From NCBI GenBank assembly GCA_963555705.1, contig OY743174.1, positions 28,771,608-28,835,607 on the forward strand: a stretch of 64,000 nucleotides of DNA, written 5' to 3'. Positions within the stretch are counted from its first letter, which is position 1; each line of letters starts with the position of its first letter. A program made the translations under genes and the position numbers. This DNA is from Ligustrum vulgare. Its lineage: Eukaryota > Streptophyta > Magnoliopsida > Lamiales > Oleaceae. The notes below the pieces were generated by a model. The model was given only the letters and a program-made list of their open reading frames with translations, did no database searches and was not told where the DNA came from. This document shows, piece by piece, positions 48,466 to 62,212 of the stretch.

Positions 48466-50632
48466 GCACATTTTTTAATATTTTAATTCTTTTTATTTTT
48501 GTATTGCAATTCAAAATATTTTTCCTGCATATAAAGTATGAACTCTTTCCTTTCTCACACAAAAAATCATTTAAATGAAATTCACAACTCTTGTATAATA
48601 TATGATTTCTGTAACGTCCTTCAATTAGTGAGAAAAAAAGAAAAAATTCGAACCTCTTTATTTAATTTTTTTACTTGAATATTGATAATTTTTTTTTAAA
48701 AAAAAACTACTAAAAATCTTTAAAGGGGAAACCATTTTTTATTATTATTTTACCATGAAGCCTTTTTTGGAGTATCTTACCCTCGCATCTTTTCAATAAT
48801 TTCCTATTCACCGTAGTTTTAATTAATGCACTTTTTTTAAAATTTTAATTCTTTTATTTTTATATTGCAATTCAAAATATTTTTCATACATATAAAGTAT
48901 AAACTCTTTACTTTCTCACAGAAAAAATCATTTAAATAAAATTCAAAACCCTTGTATAATATATGATTTCTGTAACGTCCTTCAATTAGTGAGAGAAAAA
49001 GAAAAAATGCGAACCTCTTTAATTAATTTCTTTTTTCATGAATATTAATTTTTTTTAAAAAAAATAAGAACTACGAAAAAACTTTAAAGGGAAACATTTT
49101 TGTTATTTTTATTTTACCATCAAGCCTTTTTTGGAGTATCTTAACCTCGCATCATTTCAATAATTTCCTATTCACCGTAGTTTTAATTAATGCACATTTT
49201 TTAATTTTTTAATTCTTTTTATTTTTGTATTGCAATTCAAAATATTTTTCATACATATAAAGTATGAACTCTTTCCTTTCTCACACAAAAAATCATTTAA
49301 ATGAAATTCACAACTCTTGTATAATATATGATTTCTGTAACGTCCTTCAATTAGTGAGAGAAAAAGAAAAAATGCGAACCTCTTTAATTAATTTTTTTCC
49401 ATGAATATTAATTTTTTTAAAAAATAAGAACTACTAAAAAACTTTAAAGGGAAACATTTTTGTTATTTTTATTCTACCATCAAGCCTTTTTTGGAGTATC
49501 TTAACCTCGCATCATTTCAATAATTTCCTATTCACCGTAGTTTTAATTAATGCACATTTTTTAATATTTTAATTCTTTTTATTTTTGTATTGCAATTAAA
49601 AATATTTTTCGTACATATAAAGTATGAACTCTTTACTTTCCACACAAAAAATCATTTAAAACAAATTCACAACTCTTGTATAATATATGATTTCTGTAAC
49701 GTCCTTCAATTAGTGAGAGAAAAAGAAAAAATGCGAACCTCTTTAATTAATTTTTTTCCATGAATATTAATTTTTTTAAAAAAAAAAGAACTACTAAAAA
49801 ACTTTAAAGGGAAACATTTTTGTTATTTTTATTTTACCATCAAGCCTTTTTTGGAGTATCTTAACCTCGCATCATTTCAATAATTTCCTATTCACCGTAG
49901 TTTTAATTAATGCACTTTTTTTAATATTTTAATTCTTTTAATTTTTATATTGCAATTCAAAATATTTTTCATACATATAAAGTATGAACTCTTTCCTTTC
50001 TCACACAAAAAAATCATTTAAATGAAATTCACAACTCTTGTATAATATATGATTTCTGTAACGTCCTTCAATTAGTGAGAGAAAAAGAAAAAATGCGAAC
50101 CTCTTTAATTAATTTTTTTCCATGAATATTAATTTTTTTAAAAAATAAGAACTACTAAAAAACTTTAAAGGGAAACATTTTTGTTATTTTTATTCTACCA
50201 TCAAGCCTTTTTTGGAGTATCTTAACCTCGCATCATTTCAATAATTTCCTATTCACCGTAGTTTTAATTAATGCACATTTTTTAATATTTTAATTCTTTT
50301 TATTTTTGTATTGCAATTAAAAATATTTTTCGTACATATAAAGTATGAACTCTTTACTTTCCACACAAAAAATCATTTAAAACAAATTCACAACTCTTGT
50401 ATAATATATGATTTCTGTAACGTCCTTCAATTAGTGAGAGAAAAAGAAAAAATGCGAACCTCTTTAATTAATTTTTTTCCATGAATATTAATTTTTTTAA
50501 AAAAAAAAGAACTACTAAAAAACTTTAAAGGGAAACATTTTTGTTATTTTTATTTTACCATCAAGCCTTTTTTGGAGTATCTTAACCTCGCATCATTTCA
50601 ATAATTTCCTATTCACCTTAGTTTTAATTAAT
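48466..50632 (+). repeat. Six-monomer segment f-c-d-e-g-e (2167 bp)
   Basis: Monomer starts: 48466, 48828, 49192, 49552, 49912, 50273. It is the second part of the ten-monomer unit repeated without its a-b-c-d. The c has both AGTATAAACTC and ACTACGAAAA (49074); the latter otherwise marks the d before f. It ends with ACCTTAG (50618). Confidence 0.92.
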
Positions 50633-53600
50633 GCACTTTTTTTAATATTTTAATTCTTTTAATTTTTATATTGCAATTCAAAATATTTTTCATACATATA
50701 AAGTATGAACTCTTTCCTTTCTCACACAAAAAAATCATTTAAATGAAATTCACAACTCTTGTATAATATATGATTTCTGTAACGTCCTTCAATTAGTGAG
50801 AGAAAAAGAAAAAATTCGAACCTCTTTATTTAATTTTTTTACTTGAATATTAATTATTTTTTTAAAAAAAGAAAAAACTACCAAAAAACTTTAAAGGAAA
50901 TCATTTTTTTTATTATTATTTTACCATCAAGCCTTTTTTGGAGTATCTTACCCTCGCATCTTTTCAATAATTTCCTATTCACCGTAGTTTTAATTAATGC
51001 ACTTTTTTTAATATTTTAATTCTTTTAATTTTTATATTGCAATTCAAAATATTTTTCATACATATAAAGTATGAACTCTTTCCTTTCTCACACAAAAATC
51101 ATTTAAATAAATCACAACTCTTGTATAATATATGATTTCTGTAACGTCCTTCAATTAGTGAGAAAAAAAGAAAAAATTCGAACCTCTTTATTTAATTTTT
51201 TTACTTGAATATTGATTATTTTTTTTTAAAAAAAAACTACTAAAAATATTTAAAGGGGAAACCATTTTTTATTATTATTTTACCATCAAGCCTTTTTTGG
51301 AGTATCTTACCCTCGCATCTTTTCAATAATTTCCTATTCACCGTAGTTTTAATTAATGCACTTTTTTTAAAATTTTAATTCTTTTATTTTTATATTGCAA
51401 TTCAAAATATTTTTCATACATATAAAGTATGAACTCTTTACTTTCTCACAGAAAAAATCATTTAAATAAAATTCAAAACCCTTGTATAATATATGATTTC
51501 TGTAACGTCCTTCAATTAGTGAGAGAAAAAGAAAAAATGCGAACCTCTTTAATTAATTTCTTTTTTCATGAATATTAATTTTTTTTAAAAAAAATAAGAA
51601 CTACTAAAAAACTTTAAAGGGAAACATTTTTGTTATTTTTATTTTACCATCAAGCCTTTTTTGGAGTATCTTAACCTCGCATCATTTCAATAATTTCCTA
51701 TTCACCGTAGTTTTAATTAATGCACATTTTTTAATTTTTTAATTCTTTTTATTTTTGTATTGCAATTCAAAATATTTTTCAAACATATAAAGTATGAACT
51801 CTTTCCTTTCTCACACAAAAAATCATTTAAATGAAATTCACAACTCTTGTATAATATATGATTTCTGTAACGTCCTTCAATTAGTGAGAGAAAAAGAAAA
51901 AATGCGAACCTCTTTAATTAATTTTTTTCCATGAATATTAATTTTTTTTAAAAATAAGAACTACTAAAAAACTTTAAAGGGAAACATTTTTGTTATTTTT
52001 ATTTTACCATCAAGCCTTTTTTGGAGTATCTTAACCTCGCATCATTTCAATAATTTCCTATTCACCGTAGTTTTAATTAATGCACATTTTTTAATATTTT
52101 AATTCTTTTTATTTTTGTATTGCAATTAAAAATATTTTTCGTACATATAAAGTATGAACTCTTTACTTTCTCACAGAAAAAATCATTTAAATAAAATTCA
52201 AAACCCTTGTATAATATATGATTTCTGTAACGTCCTTCAATTAGTGAGAGAAAAAGAAAAAATGAGAACCTCTTTAATTAATTTCTTTTTTCATGAATAT
52301 TAATTTTTTTAAAAAAAAATAAGAACTACTAAAAAACTTTAAAGGGAAACATTTTTGTTATTTTTATTTTACCATCAAGCCTTTTTTGGAGTATCTTAAC
52401 CTCGCATCATTTCAATAATTTCCTATTCACCGTAGTTTTAATTAATGCACATTTTTTAATTTTTTAATTCTTTTTATTTTTGTATTGCAATTCAAAATAT
52501 TTTTCATACATATAAAGTATGAACTCTTTCCTTTCTCACACAAAAAATCATTTAAATGAAATTCACAACTCTTGTATAATATATGATTTCTGTAACGTCC
52601 TTCAATTAGTGAGAGAAAAAGAAAAAATGCGAACCTCTTTAATTAATTTTTTTCCATGAATATTAATTTTTTTAAAAAATAAGAACTACTAAAAAACTTT
52701 AAAGGGAAACATTTTTGTTATTTTTATTCTACCATCAAGCCTTTTTTGGAGTATCTTAACCTCGCATCATTTCAATAATTTCCTATTCACCGTAGTTTTA
52801 ATTAATGCACATTTTTTAATATTTTAATTCTTTTTATTTTTGTATTGCAATTAAAAATATTTTTCGTACATATAAAGTATGAACTCTTTACTTTCCACAC
52901 AAAAAATCATTTAAAACAAATTCACAACTCTTGTATAATATATGATTTCTGTAACGTCCTTCAATTAGTGAGAGAAAAAGAAAAAATGCGAACCTCTTTA
53001 ATTAATTTTTTTCCATGAATATTAATTTTTTTAAAAAAAAAAGAACTACTAAAAAACTTTAAAGGGAAACATTTTTGTTATTTTTATTTTACCATCAAGC
53101 CTTTTTTGGAGTATCTTAACCTCGCATCATTTCAATAATTTCCTATTCACCGTAGTTTTAATTAATGCACTTTTTTTAATATTTTAATTCTTTTAATTTT
53201 TATATTGCAATTCAAAATATTTTTCATACATATAAAGTATGAACTCTTTCCTTTCTCACACAAAAAAATCATTTAAATGAAATTCACAACTCTTGTATAA
53301 TATATGATTTCTGTAACGTCCTTCAATTAGTGAGAGAAAAAGAAAAAATGCGAACCTCTTTAATTAATTTTTTTCCATGAATATTAATTTTTTTAAAAAA
53401 TAAGAACTACTAAAAAACTTTAAAGGGAAACATTTTTGTTATTTTTATTCTACCATCAAGCCTTTTTTGGAGTATCTTAACCTCGCATCATTTCAATAAT
53501 TTCCTATTCACCGTAGTTTTAATTAATGCACATTTTTTAATATTTTAATTCTTTTTATTTTTGTATTGCAATTAAAAATATTTTTCGTACATATAAAGTA

Positions 53601-53887
53601 TGAACTCTTTACTTTCCACACAAAAAATCATTTAAAACAAATTCACAACTCTTGTATAATATATGATTTCTGTAACGTCCTTCAATTAGTGAGAGAAAAA
53701 GAAAAAATGCGAACCTCTTTAATTAATTTTTTTCCATGAATATTAATTTTTTTAAAAAAAAAAGAACTACTAAAAAACTTTAAAGGGAAACATTTTTGTT
53801 ATTTTTATTTTACCATCAAGCCTTTTTTGGAGTATCTTAACCTCGCATCATTTCAATAATTTCCTATTCACCTTAGTTTTAATTAAT
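50633..53887 (+). repeat. Nine-monomer unit a-b-c-d-i-d-e-g-e (3255 bp)
   Basis: Monomer starts: 50633, 50999, 51358, 51722, 52082, 52447, 52807, 53167, 53528. It equals the ten-monomer unit with f-c replaced by the single hybrid i. The first d has TTCAAACATATAAAG (near 51780), and the final e ends ACCTTAG (53873). Confidence 0.92.
52082..52446 (+). repeat. Hybrid monomer i (e head, c tail)
   Basis: It starts as e (GCACATTTTTTAATATT, AATTAAAAATA, TTTTTCGTACAT) and switches to c at CTTTACTTTCTCACAG. The switch lies in the AAAGTATGAACTC part. ATGAGAACC replaces ATGCGAACC, a variant otherwise seen in c1 at the far left. A second identical-looking copy is at 55337. Confidence 0.9.
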
Positions 53888-56421
53888 GCACTTTTTTTAA
53901 TATTTTAATTCTTTTAATTTTTATATTGCAATTCAAAATATTTTTCATACATATAAAGTATGAACTCTTTCCTTTCTCACACAAAAAAATCATTTAAATG
54001 AAATTCACAACTCTTGTATAATATATGATTTCTGTAACGTCCTTCAATTAGTGAGAGAAAAAGAAAAAATTCGAACCTCTTTATTTAATTTTTTTACTTG
54101 AATATTAATTATTTTTTTAAAAAAAGAAAAAACTACCAAAAAACTTTAAAGGAAATCATTTTTTTTATTATTATTTTACCATCAAGCCTTTTTTGGAGTA
54201 TCTTACCCTCGCATCTTTTCAATAATTTCCTATTCACCGTAGTTTTAATTAATGCACTTTTTTTAATATTTTAATTCTTTTAATTTTTATATTGCAATTC
54301 AAAATATTTTTCATACATATAAAGTATGAACTCTTTCCTTTCTCACACAAAAATCATTTAAATAAATCACAACTCTTGTATAATATATGATTTCTGTAAC
54401 GTCCTTCAATTAGTGAGAAAAAAAGAAAAAATTCGAACCTCTTTATTTAATTTTTTTACTTGAATATTGATTATTTTTTTTTAAAAAAAAACTACTAAAA
54501 ATATTTAAAGGGGAAACCATTTTTTATTATTATTTTACCATCAAGCCTTTTTTGGAGTATCTTACCCTCGCATCTTTTCAATAATTTCCTATTCACCGTA
54601 GTTTTAATTAATGCACTTTTTTTAAAATTTTAATTCTTTTATTTTTATATTGCAATTCAAAATATTTTTCATACATATAAAGTATGAACTCTTTACTTTC
54701 TCACAGAAAAAATCATTTAAATAAAATTCAAAACCCTTGTATAATATATGATTTCTGTAACGTCCTTCAATTAGTGAGAGAAAAAGAAAAAATGCGAACC
54801 TCTTTAATTAATTTCTTTTTTCATGAATATTAATTTTTTTTAAAAAAAATAAGAACTACTAAAAAACTTTAAAGGGAAACATTTTTGTTATTTTTATTTT
54901 ACCATCAAGCCTTTTTTGGAGTATCTTAACCTCGCATCATTTCAATAATTTCCTATTCACCGTAGTTTTAATTAATGCACATTTTTTAATTTTTTAATTC
55001 TTTTTATTTTTGTATTGCAATTCAAAATATTTTTCAAACATATAAAGTATGAACTCTTTCCTTTCTCACACAAAAAATCATTTAAATGAAATTCACAACT
55101 CTTGTATAATATATGATTTCTGTAACGTCCTTCAATTAGTGAGAGAAAAAGAAAAAATGCGAACCTCTTTAATTAATTTTTTTCCATGAATATTAATTTT
55201 TTTTAAAAATAAGAACTACTAAAAAACTTTAAAGGGAAACATTTTTGTTATTTTTATTTTACCATCAAGCCTTTTTTGGAGTATCTTAACCTCGCATCAT
55301 TTCAATAATTTCCTATTCACCGTAGTTTTAATTAATGCACATTTTTTAATATTTTAATTCTTTTTATTTTTGTATTGCAATTAAAAATATTTTTCGTACA
55401 TATAAAGTATGAACTCTTTACTTTCTCACAGAAAAAATCATTTAAATAAAATTCAAAACCCTTGTATAATATATGATTTCTGTAACGTCCTTCAATTAGT
55501 GAGAGAAAAAGAAAAAATGAGAACCTCTTTAATTAATTTCTTTTTTCATGAATATTAATTTTTTTAAAAAAAAATAAGAACTACTAAAAAACTTTAAAGG
55601 GAAACATTTTTGTTATTTTTATTTTACCATCAAGCCTTTTTTGGAGTATCTTAACCTCGCATCATTTCAATAATTTCCTATTCACCGTAGTTTTAATTAA
55701 TGCACATTTTTTAATTTTTTAATTCTTTTTATTTTTGTATTGCAATTCAAAATATTTTTCATACATATAAAGTATGAACTCTTTCCTTTCTCACACAAAA
55801 AATCATTTAAATGAAATTCACAACTCTTGTATAATATATGATTTCTGTAACGTCCTTCAATTAGTGAGAGAAAAAGAAAAAATGCGAACCTCTTTAATTA
55901 ATTTTTTTCCATGAATATTAATTTTTTTAAAAAATAAGAACTACTAAAAAACTTTAAAGGGAAACATTTTTGTTATTTTTATTCTACCATCAAGCCTTTT
56001 TTGGAGTATCTTAACCTCGCATCATTTCAATAATTTCCTATTCACCGTAGTTTTAATTAATGCACATTTTTTAATATTTTAATTCTTTTTATTTTTGTAT
56101 TGCAATTAAAAATATTTTTCGTACATATAAAGTATGAACTCTTTACTTTCCACACAAAAAATCATTTAAAACAAATTCACAACTCTTGTATAATATATGA
56201 TTTCTGTAACGTCCTTCAATTAGTGAGAGAAAAAGAAAAAATGCGAACCTCTTTAATTAATTTTTTTCCATGAATATTAATTTTTTTAAAAAAAAAAGAA
56301 CTACTAAAAAACTTTAAAGGGAAACATTTTTGTTATTTTTATTTTACCATCAAGCCTTTTTTGGAGTATCTTAACCTCGCATCATTTCAATAATTTCCTA
56401 TTCACCTTAGTTTTAATTAAT
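53888..56421 (+). repeat. Seven-monomer unit a-b-c-d-i-d-e (2534 bp)
   Basis: Monomer starts: 53888, 54254, 54613, 54977, 55337, 55702, 56062. It repeats the first seven monomers of the previous unit, including TTCAAACAT in d and ATGAGAACC in i, but lacks g-e. It ends ACCTTAG (56407). Confidence 0.92.
55337..55701 (+). repeat. Hybrid monomer i, second copy
   Basis: It has the same e-to-c switch and the same ATGAGAACC as the copy at 52082, 3255 bp upstream. The two copies therefore come from duplication of one recombination product, not from two events. Confidence 0.9.
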
Positions 56422-59400
56422 GCACTTTTTTTAATATTTTAATTCTTTTAATTTTTATATTGCAATTCAAAATATTTTTCATACATATAAAGTATGAACT
56501 CTTTCCTTTCTCACACAAAAAAATCATTTAAATGAAATTCACAACTCTTGTATAATATATGATTTCTGTAACGTCCTTCAATTAGTGAGAGAAAAAGAAA
56601 AAATTCGAACCTCTTTATTTAATTTTTTTACTTGAATATTAATTATTTTTTTAAAAAAAGAAAAAACTACCAAAAAACTTTAAAGGAAATCATTTTTTTT
56701 ATTATTATTTTACCATCAAGCCTTTTTTGGAGTATCTTACCCTCGCATCTTTTCAATAATTTCCTATTCACCGTAGTTTTAATTAATGCACTTTTTTTAA
56801 TATTTTAATTCTTTTAATTTTTATATTGCAATTCAAAATATTTTTCATACATATAAAGTATGAACTCTTTCCTTTCTCACACAAAAATCATTTAAATAAA
56901 TCACAACTCTTGTATAATATATGATTTCTGTAACGTCCTTCAATTAGTGAGAAAAAAAGAAAAAATTCGAACCTCTTTATTTAATTTTTTTACTTGAATA
57001 TTGATTATTTTTTTTAAAAAAAAAACTACTAAAAATATTTAAAGGGGAAACCATTTTTTATTATTATTTTACCATCAAGCCTTTTTTGGAGTATCTTACC
57101 CTCGCATCTTTTCAATAATTTCCTATTCACCGTAGTTTTAATTAATGCACTTTTTTTAAAATTTTAATTCTTTTATTTTTATATTGCAATTCAAAATATT
57201 TTTCATACATATAAAGTATGAACTCTTTACTTTCTCACAGAAAAAATCATTTAAATAAAATTCAAAACCCTTGTATAATATATGATTTCTGTAACGTCCT
57301 TCAATTAGTGAGAGAAAAAGAAAAAATGCGAACCTCTTTAATTAATTTCTTTTTTCATGAATATTAATTTTTTTAAAAAAAAATAAGAACTACTAAAAAA
57401 CTTTAAAGGGAAACATTTTTGTTATTTTTATTTTACCATCAAGCCTTTTTTGGAGTATCTTAACCTCGCATCATTTCAATAATTTCCTATTCACCGTAGT
57501 TTTAATTAATGCACATTTTTTAATTTTTTAATTCTTTTTATTTTTGTATTGCAATTCAAAATATTTTTCAAACATATAAAGTATGAACTCTTTCCTTTCT
57601 CACACAAAAAATCATTTAAATGAAATTCACAACTCTTGTATAATATATGATTTCTGTAACGTCCTTCAATTAGTGAGAGAAAAAGAAAAAATGCGAACCT
57701 CTTTAATTAATTTTTTTCCATGAATATTAATTTTTTTTAAAAATAAGAACTACTAAAAAACTTTAAAGGGAAACATTTTTGTTATTTTTATTTTACCATC
57801 AAGCCTTTTTTGGAGTATCTTAACCTCGCATCATTTCAATAATTTCCTATTCACCGTAGTTTTAATTAATGCACATTTTTTAATATTTTAATTCTTTTTA
57901 TTTTTGTATTGCAATTCAAAATATTTTTCCTGCATATAAAGTATGAACTCTTTCCTTTCTCACACAAAAAATCATTTAAATGAAATTCACAACTCTTGTA
58001 TAATATATGATTTCTGTAACGTCCTTCAATTAGTGAGAAAAAAAGAAAAAATTCGAACCTCTTTATTTAATTTTTTTACTTGAATATTGATAATTTTTTT
58101 TTAAAAAAAAACTACTAAAAATCTTTATAGGGGAAACCATTTTTTATTATTATTTTACCATGAAGCCTTTTTTGGAGTATCTTACCCTCGCATCTTTTCA
58201 ATAATTTCCTATTCACCGTAGTTTTAATTAATGCACTTTTTTTAAAATTTTAATTCTTTTATTTTTATATTGCAATTCAAAATATTTTTCATACATATAA
58301 AGTATAAACTCTTTACTTTCTCACAGAAAAAATCATTTAAATAAAATTCAAAACCCTTGTATAATATATGATTTCTGTAACGTCCTTCAATTAGTGAGAG
58401 AAAAAGAAAAAATGCGAACCTCTTTAATTAATTTCTTTTTTCATGAATATTAATTTTTTTTAAAAAAAATAAGAACTACTAAAAAACTTTAAAGGGAAAC
58501 ATTTTTGTTATTTTTATTTTACCATCAAGCCTTTTTTGGAGTATCTTAACCTCGCATCATTTCAATAATTTCCTATTCACCGTAGTTTTAATTAATGCAC
58601 ATTTTTTAATTTTTTAATTCTTTTTATTTTTGTATTGCAATTCAAAATATTTTTCATACATATAAAGTATGAACTCTTTCCTTTCTCACACAAAAAATCA
58701 TTTAAATGAAATTCACAACTCTTGTATAATATATGATTTCTGTAACGTCCTTCAATTAGTGAGAGAAAAAGAAAAAATGCGAACCTCTTTAATTAATTTT
58801 TTTCCATGAATATTAATTTTTTTAAAAAATAAGAACTACTAAAAAACTTTAAAGGGAAACATTTTTGTTATTTTTATTCTACCATCAAGCCTTTTTTGGA
58901 GTATCTTAACCTCGCATCATTTCAATAATTTCCTATTCACCGTAGTTTTAATTAATGCACATTTTTTAATATTTTAATTCTTTTTATTTTTGTATTGCAA
59001 TTAAAAATATTTTTCGTACATATAAAGTATGAACTCTTTACTTTCCACACAAAAAATCATTTAAAACAAATTCACAACTCTTGTATAATATATGATTTCT
59101 GTAACGTCCTTCAATTAGTGAGAGAAAAAGAAAAAATGCGAACCTCTTTAATTAATTTTTTTCCATGAATATTAATTTTTTTTAAAAAAAAAGAACTACT
59201 AAAAAACTTTAAAGGGAAACATTTTTGTTATTTTTATTTTACCATCAAGCCTTTTTTGGAGTATCTTAACCTCGCATCATTTCAATAATTTCCTATTCAC
59301 CGTAGTTTTAATTAATGCACTTTTTTTAATATTTTAATTCTTTTAATTTTTATATTGCAATTCAAAATATTTTTCATACATATAAAGTATGAACTCTTTC

Positions 59401-60037
59401 CTTTCTCACACAAAAAAATCATTTAAATGAAATTCACAACTCTTGTATAATATATGATTTCTGTAACGTCCTTCAATTAGTGAGAGAAAAAGAAAAAATG
59501 CGAACCTCTTTAATTAATTTTTTTCCATGAATATTAATTTTTTTAAAAAATAAGAACTACTAAAAAACTTTAAAGGGAAACATTTTTGTTATTTTTATTC
59601 TACCATCAAGCCTTTTTTGGAGTATCTTAACCTCGCATCATTTCAATAATTTCCTATTCACCGTAGTTTTAATTAATGCACATTTTTTAATATTTTAATT
59701 CTTTTTATTTTTGTATTGCAATTAAAAATATTTTTCGTACATATAAAGTATGAACTCTTTACTTTCCACACAAAAAATCATTTAAAACAAATTCACAACT
59801 CTTGTATAATATATGATTTCTGTAACGTCCTTCAATTAGTGAGAGAAAAAGAAAAAATGCGAACCTCTTTAATTAATTTTTTTCCATGAATATTAATTTT
59901 TTTAAAAAAAAAAGAACTACTAAAAAACTTTAAAGGGAAACATTTTTGTTATTTTTATTTTACCATCAAGCCTTTTTTGGAGTATCTTAACCTCGCATCA
60001 TTTCAATAATTTCCTATTCACCTTAGTTTTAATTAAT
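56422..60037 (+). repeat. Ten-monomer super-unit a-b-c-d-f-c-d-e-g-e, copy 3 (3616 bp)
   Basis: Monomer starts: 56422, 56788, 57147, 57511, 57871, 58233, 58597, 58957, 59317, 59678. The first d has TTCAAACAT (near 57570), shared with the preceding nine- and seven-monomer units. f has TTCCTGCAT and c has AGTATAAACTC. Private: CTTTATAGGGG near 58127. It ends ACCTTAG (60023). Confidence 0.93.
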
Positions 60038-61848
60038 GCACTTTTTTTAATATTTTAATTCTTTTAATTTTTATATTGCAATTCAAAATATTTTTCATAC
60101 ATATAAAGTATGAACTCTTTCCTTTCTCACACAAAAAAATCATTTAAATGAAATTCACAACTCTTGTATAATATATGATTTCTGTAACGTCCTTCAATTA
60201 GTGAGAGAAAAAGAAAAAATTCGAACCTCTTTATTTAATTTTTTTACTTGAATATTAATTATTTTTTTAAAAAAAGAAAAAACTACCAAAAAACTTTAAA
60301 GGAAATCATTTTTTTTATTATTATTTTACCATCAAGCCTTTTTTGGAGTATCTTACCCTCGCATCTTTTCAATAATTTCCTATTCACCGTAGTTTTAATT
60401 AATGCACTTTTTTTAATATTTTAATTCTTTTAATTTTTATATTGCAATTCAAAATATTTTTCATACATATAAAGTATGAACTCTTTCCTTTCTCACACAA
60501 AAATCATTTAAATAAATCACAACTCTTGTATAATATATGATTTCTGTAACGTCCTTCAATTAGTGAGAAAAAAAGAAAAAATTCGAACCTCTTTATTTAA
60601 TTTTTTTACTTGAATATTGATTATTTTTTTTTAAAAAAAAACTACTAAAAATATTTAAAGGGGAAACCATTTTTTATTATTATTTTACCATCAAGCCTTT
60701 TTTGGAGTATCTTACCCTCGCATCTTTTCAATAATTTCCTATTCACCGTAGTTTTAATTAATGCACTTTTTTTAAAATTTTAATTCTTTTATTTTTATAT
60801 TGCAATTCAAAATATTTTTCATACATATAAAGTATGAACTCTTTACTTTCTCACAGAAAAAATCATTTAAATAAAATTCAAAACCCTTGTATAATATATG
60901 ATTTCTGTAACGTCCTTCAATTAGTGAGAGAAAAAGAAAAAATGCGAACCTCTTTAATTAATTTCTTTTTTCATGAATATTAATTTTTTTTAAAAAAAAT
61001 AAGAACTACTAAAAAACTTTAAAGGGAAACATTTTTGTTATTTTTATTTTACCATCAAGCCTTTTTTGGAGTATCTTAACCTCGCATCATTTCAATAATT
61101 TCCTATTCACCGTAGTTTTAATTAATGCACATTTTTTAATTTTTTAATTCTTTTTATTTTTGTATTGCAATTCAAAATATTTTTCAAACATATAAAGTAT
61201 GAACTCTTTCCTTTCTCACACAAAAAATCATTTAAATGAAATTCACAACTCTTGTATAATATATGATTTCTGTAACGTCCTTCAATTAGTGAGAGAAAAA
61301 GAAAAAATGCGAACCTCTTTAATTAATTTTTTTCCATGAATATTAATTTTTTTTAAAAATAAGAACTACTAAAAAACTTTAAAGGGAAACATTTTTGTTA
61401 TTTTTATTTTACCATCAAGCCTTTTTTGGAGTATCTTAACCTCGCATCATTTCAATAATTTCCTATTCACCGTAGTTTTAATTAATGCACATTTTTTAAT
61501 ATTTTAATTCTTTTTATTTTTGTATTGCAATTCAAAATATTTTTCCTGCATATAAAGTATGAACTCTTTCCTTTCTCACACAAAAAATCATTTAAATGAA
61601 ATTCACAACTCTTGTATAATATATGATTTCTGTAACGTCCTTCAATTAGTGAGAAAAAAAGAAAAAATTCGAACCTCTTTATTTAATTTTTTTACTTGAA
61701 TATTGATAATTTTTTTTTAAAAAAAAACTACTAAAAATCTTTAAAGGGGAAACCATTTTTTATTATTATTTTACCATGAAGCCTTTTTTGGAGTATCTTA
61801 CCCTCGCATCTTTTCAATAATTTCCTATTCACCGTAGTTTTAATTAAT
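60038..61848 (+). repeat. Interrupted super-unit a-b-c-d-f (1811 bp)
   Basis: Monomer starts: 60038, 60404, 60763, 61127, 61487. It is the first half of the ten-monomer unit with TTCAAACAT in d (near 61185) and TTCCTGCAT in f. It breaks off after f, where hybrid j starts in place of c. Confidence 0.9.
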
Positions 61849-62212
61849 GCACATTTTTTAATATTTTAATTCTTTTTATTTTTGTATTGCAATTAAAAAT
61901 ATTTTTCGTACATATAAAGTATGAACTCTTTACTTTCCACACAAAAAATCATTTAAAACAAATTCACAACTCTTGTATAATATATGATTTCTGTAACGTC
62001 CTTCAATTAGTGAGAGAAAAAGAAAAAATTCGAACCTCTTTATTTAATTTTTTTACTTGAATATTAATTATTTTTTTAAAAAAAGAAAAAACTACCAAAA
62101 AACTTTAAAGGAAATCATTTTTTTTATTATTATTTTACCATCAAGCCTTTTTTGGAGTATCTTACCCTCGCATCTTTTCAATAATTTCCTATTCACCGTA
62201 GTTTTAATTAAT
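61849..62212 (+). repeat. Hybrid monomer j (e head, a tail)
   Basis: It is e through TTTTTCGTACAT, CTTTCCACAC and TTTAAAACAAATTC. After the conserved block it becomes a (ATTCG, TTAATTATT, ACTACC, AAAGGAAATC, ACCCTCGCATCTTTT). The switch is around the conserved 38-bp block, as in g but with the opposite class change (ATGCG-class head to ATTCG-class tail). It marks the border to the a-b-c trimer. Confidence 0.9.
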
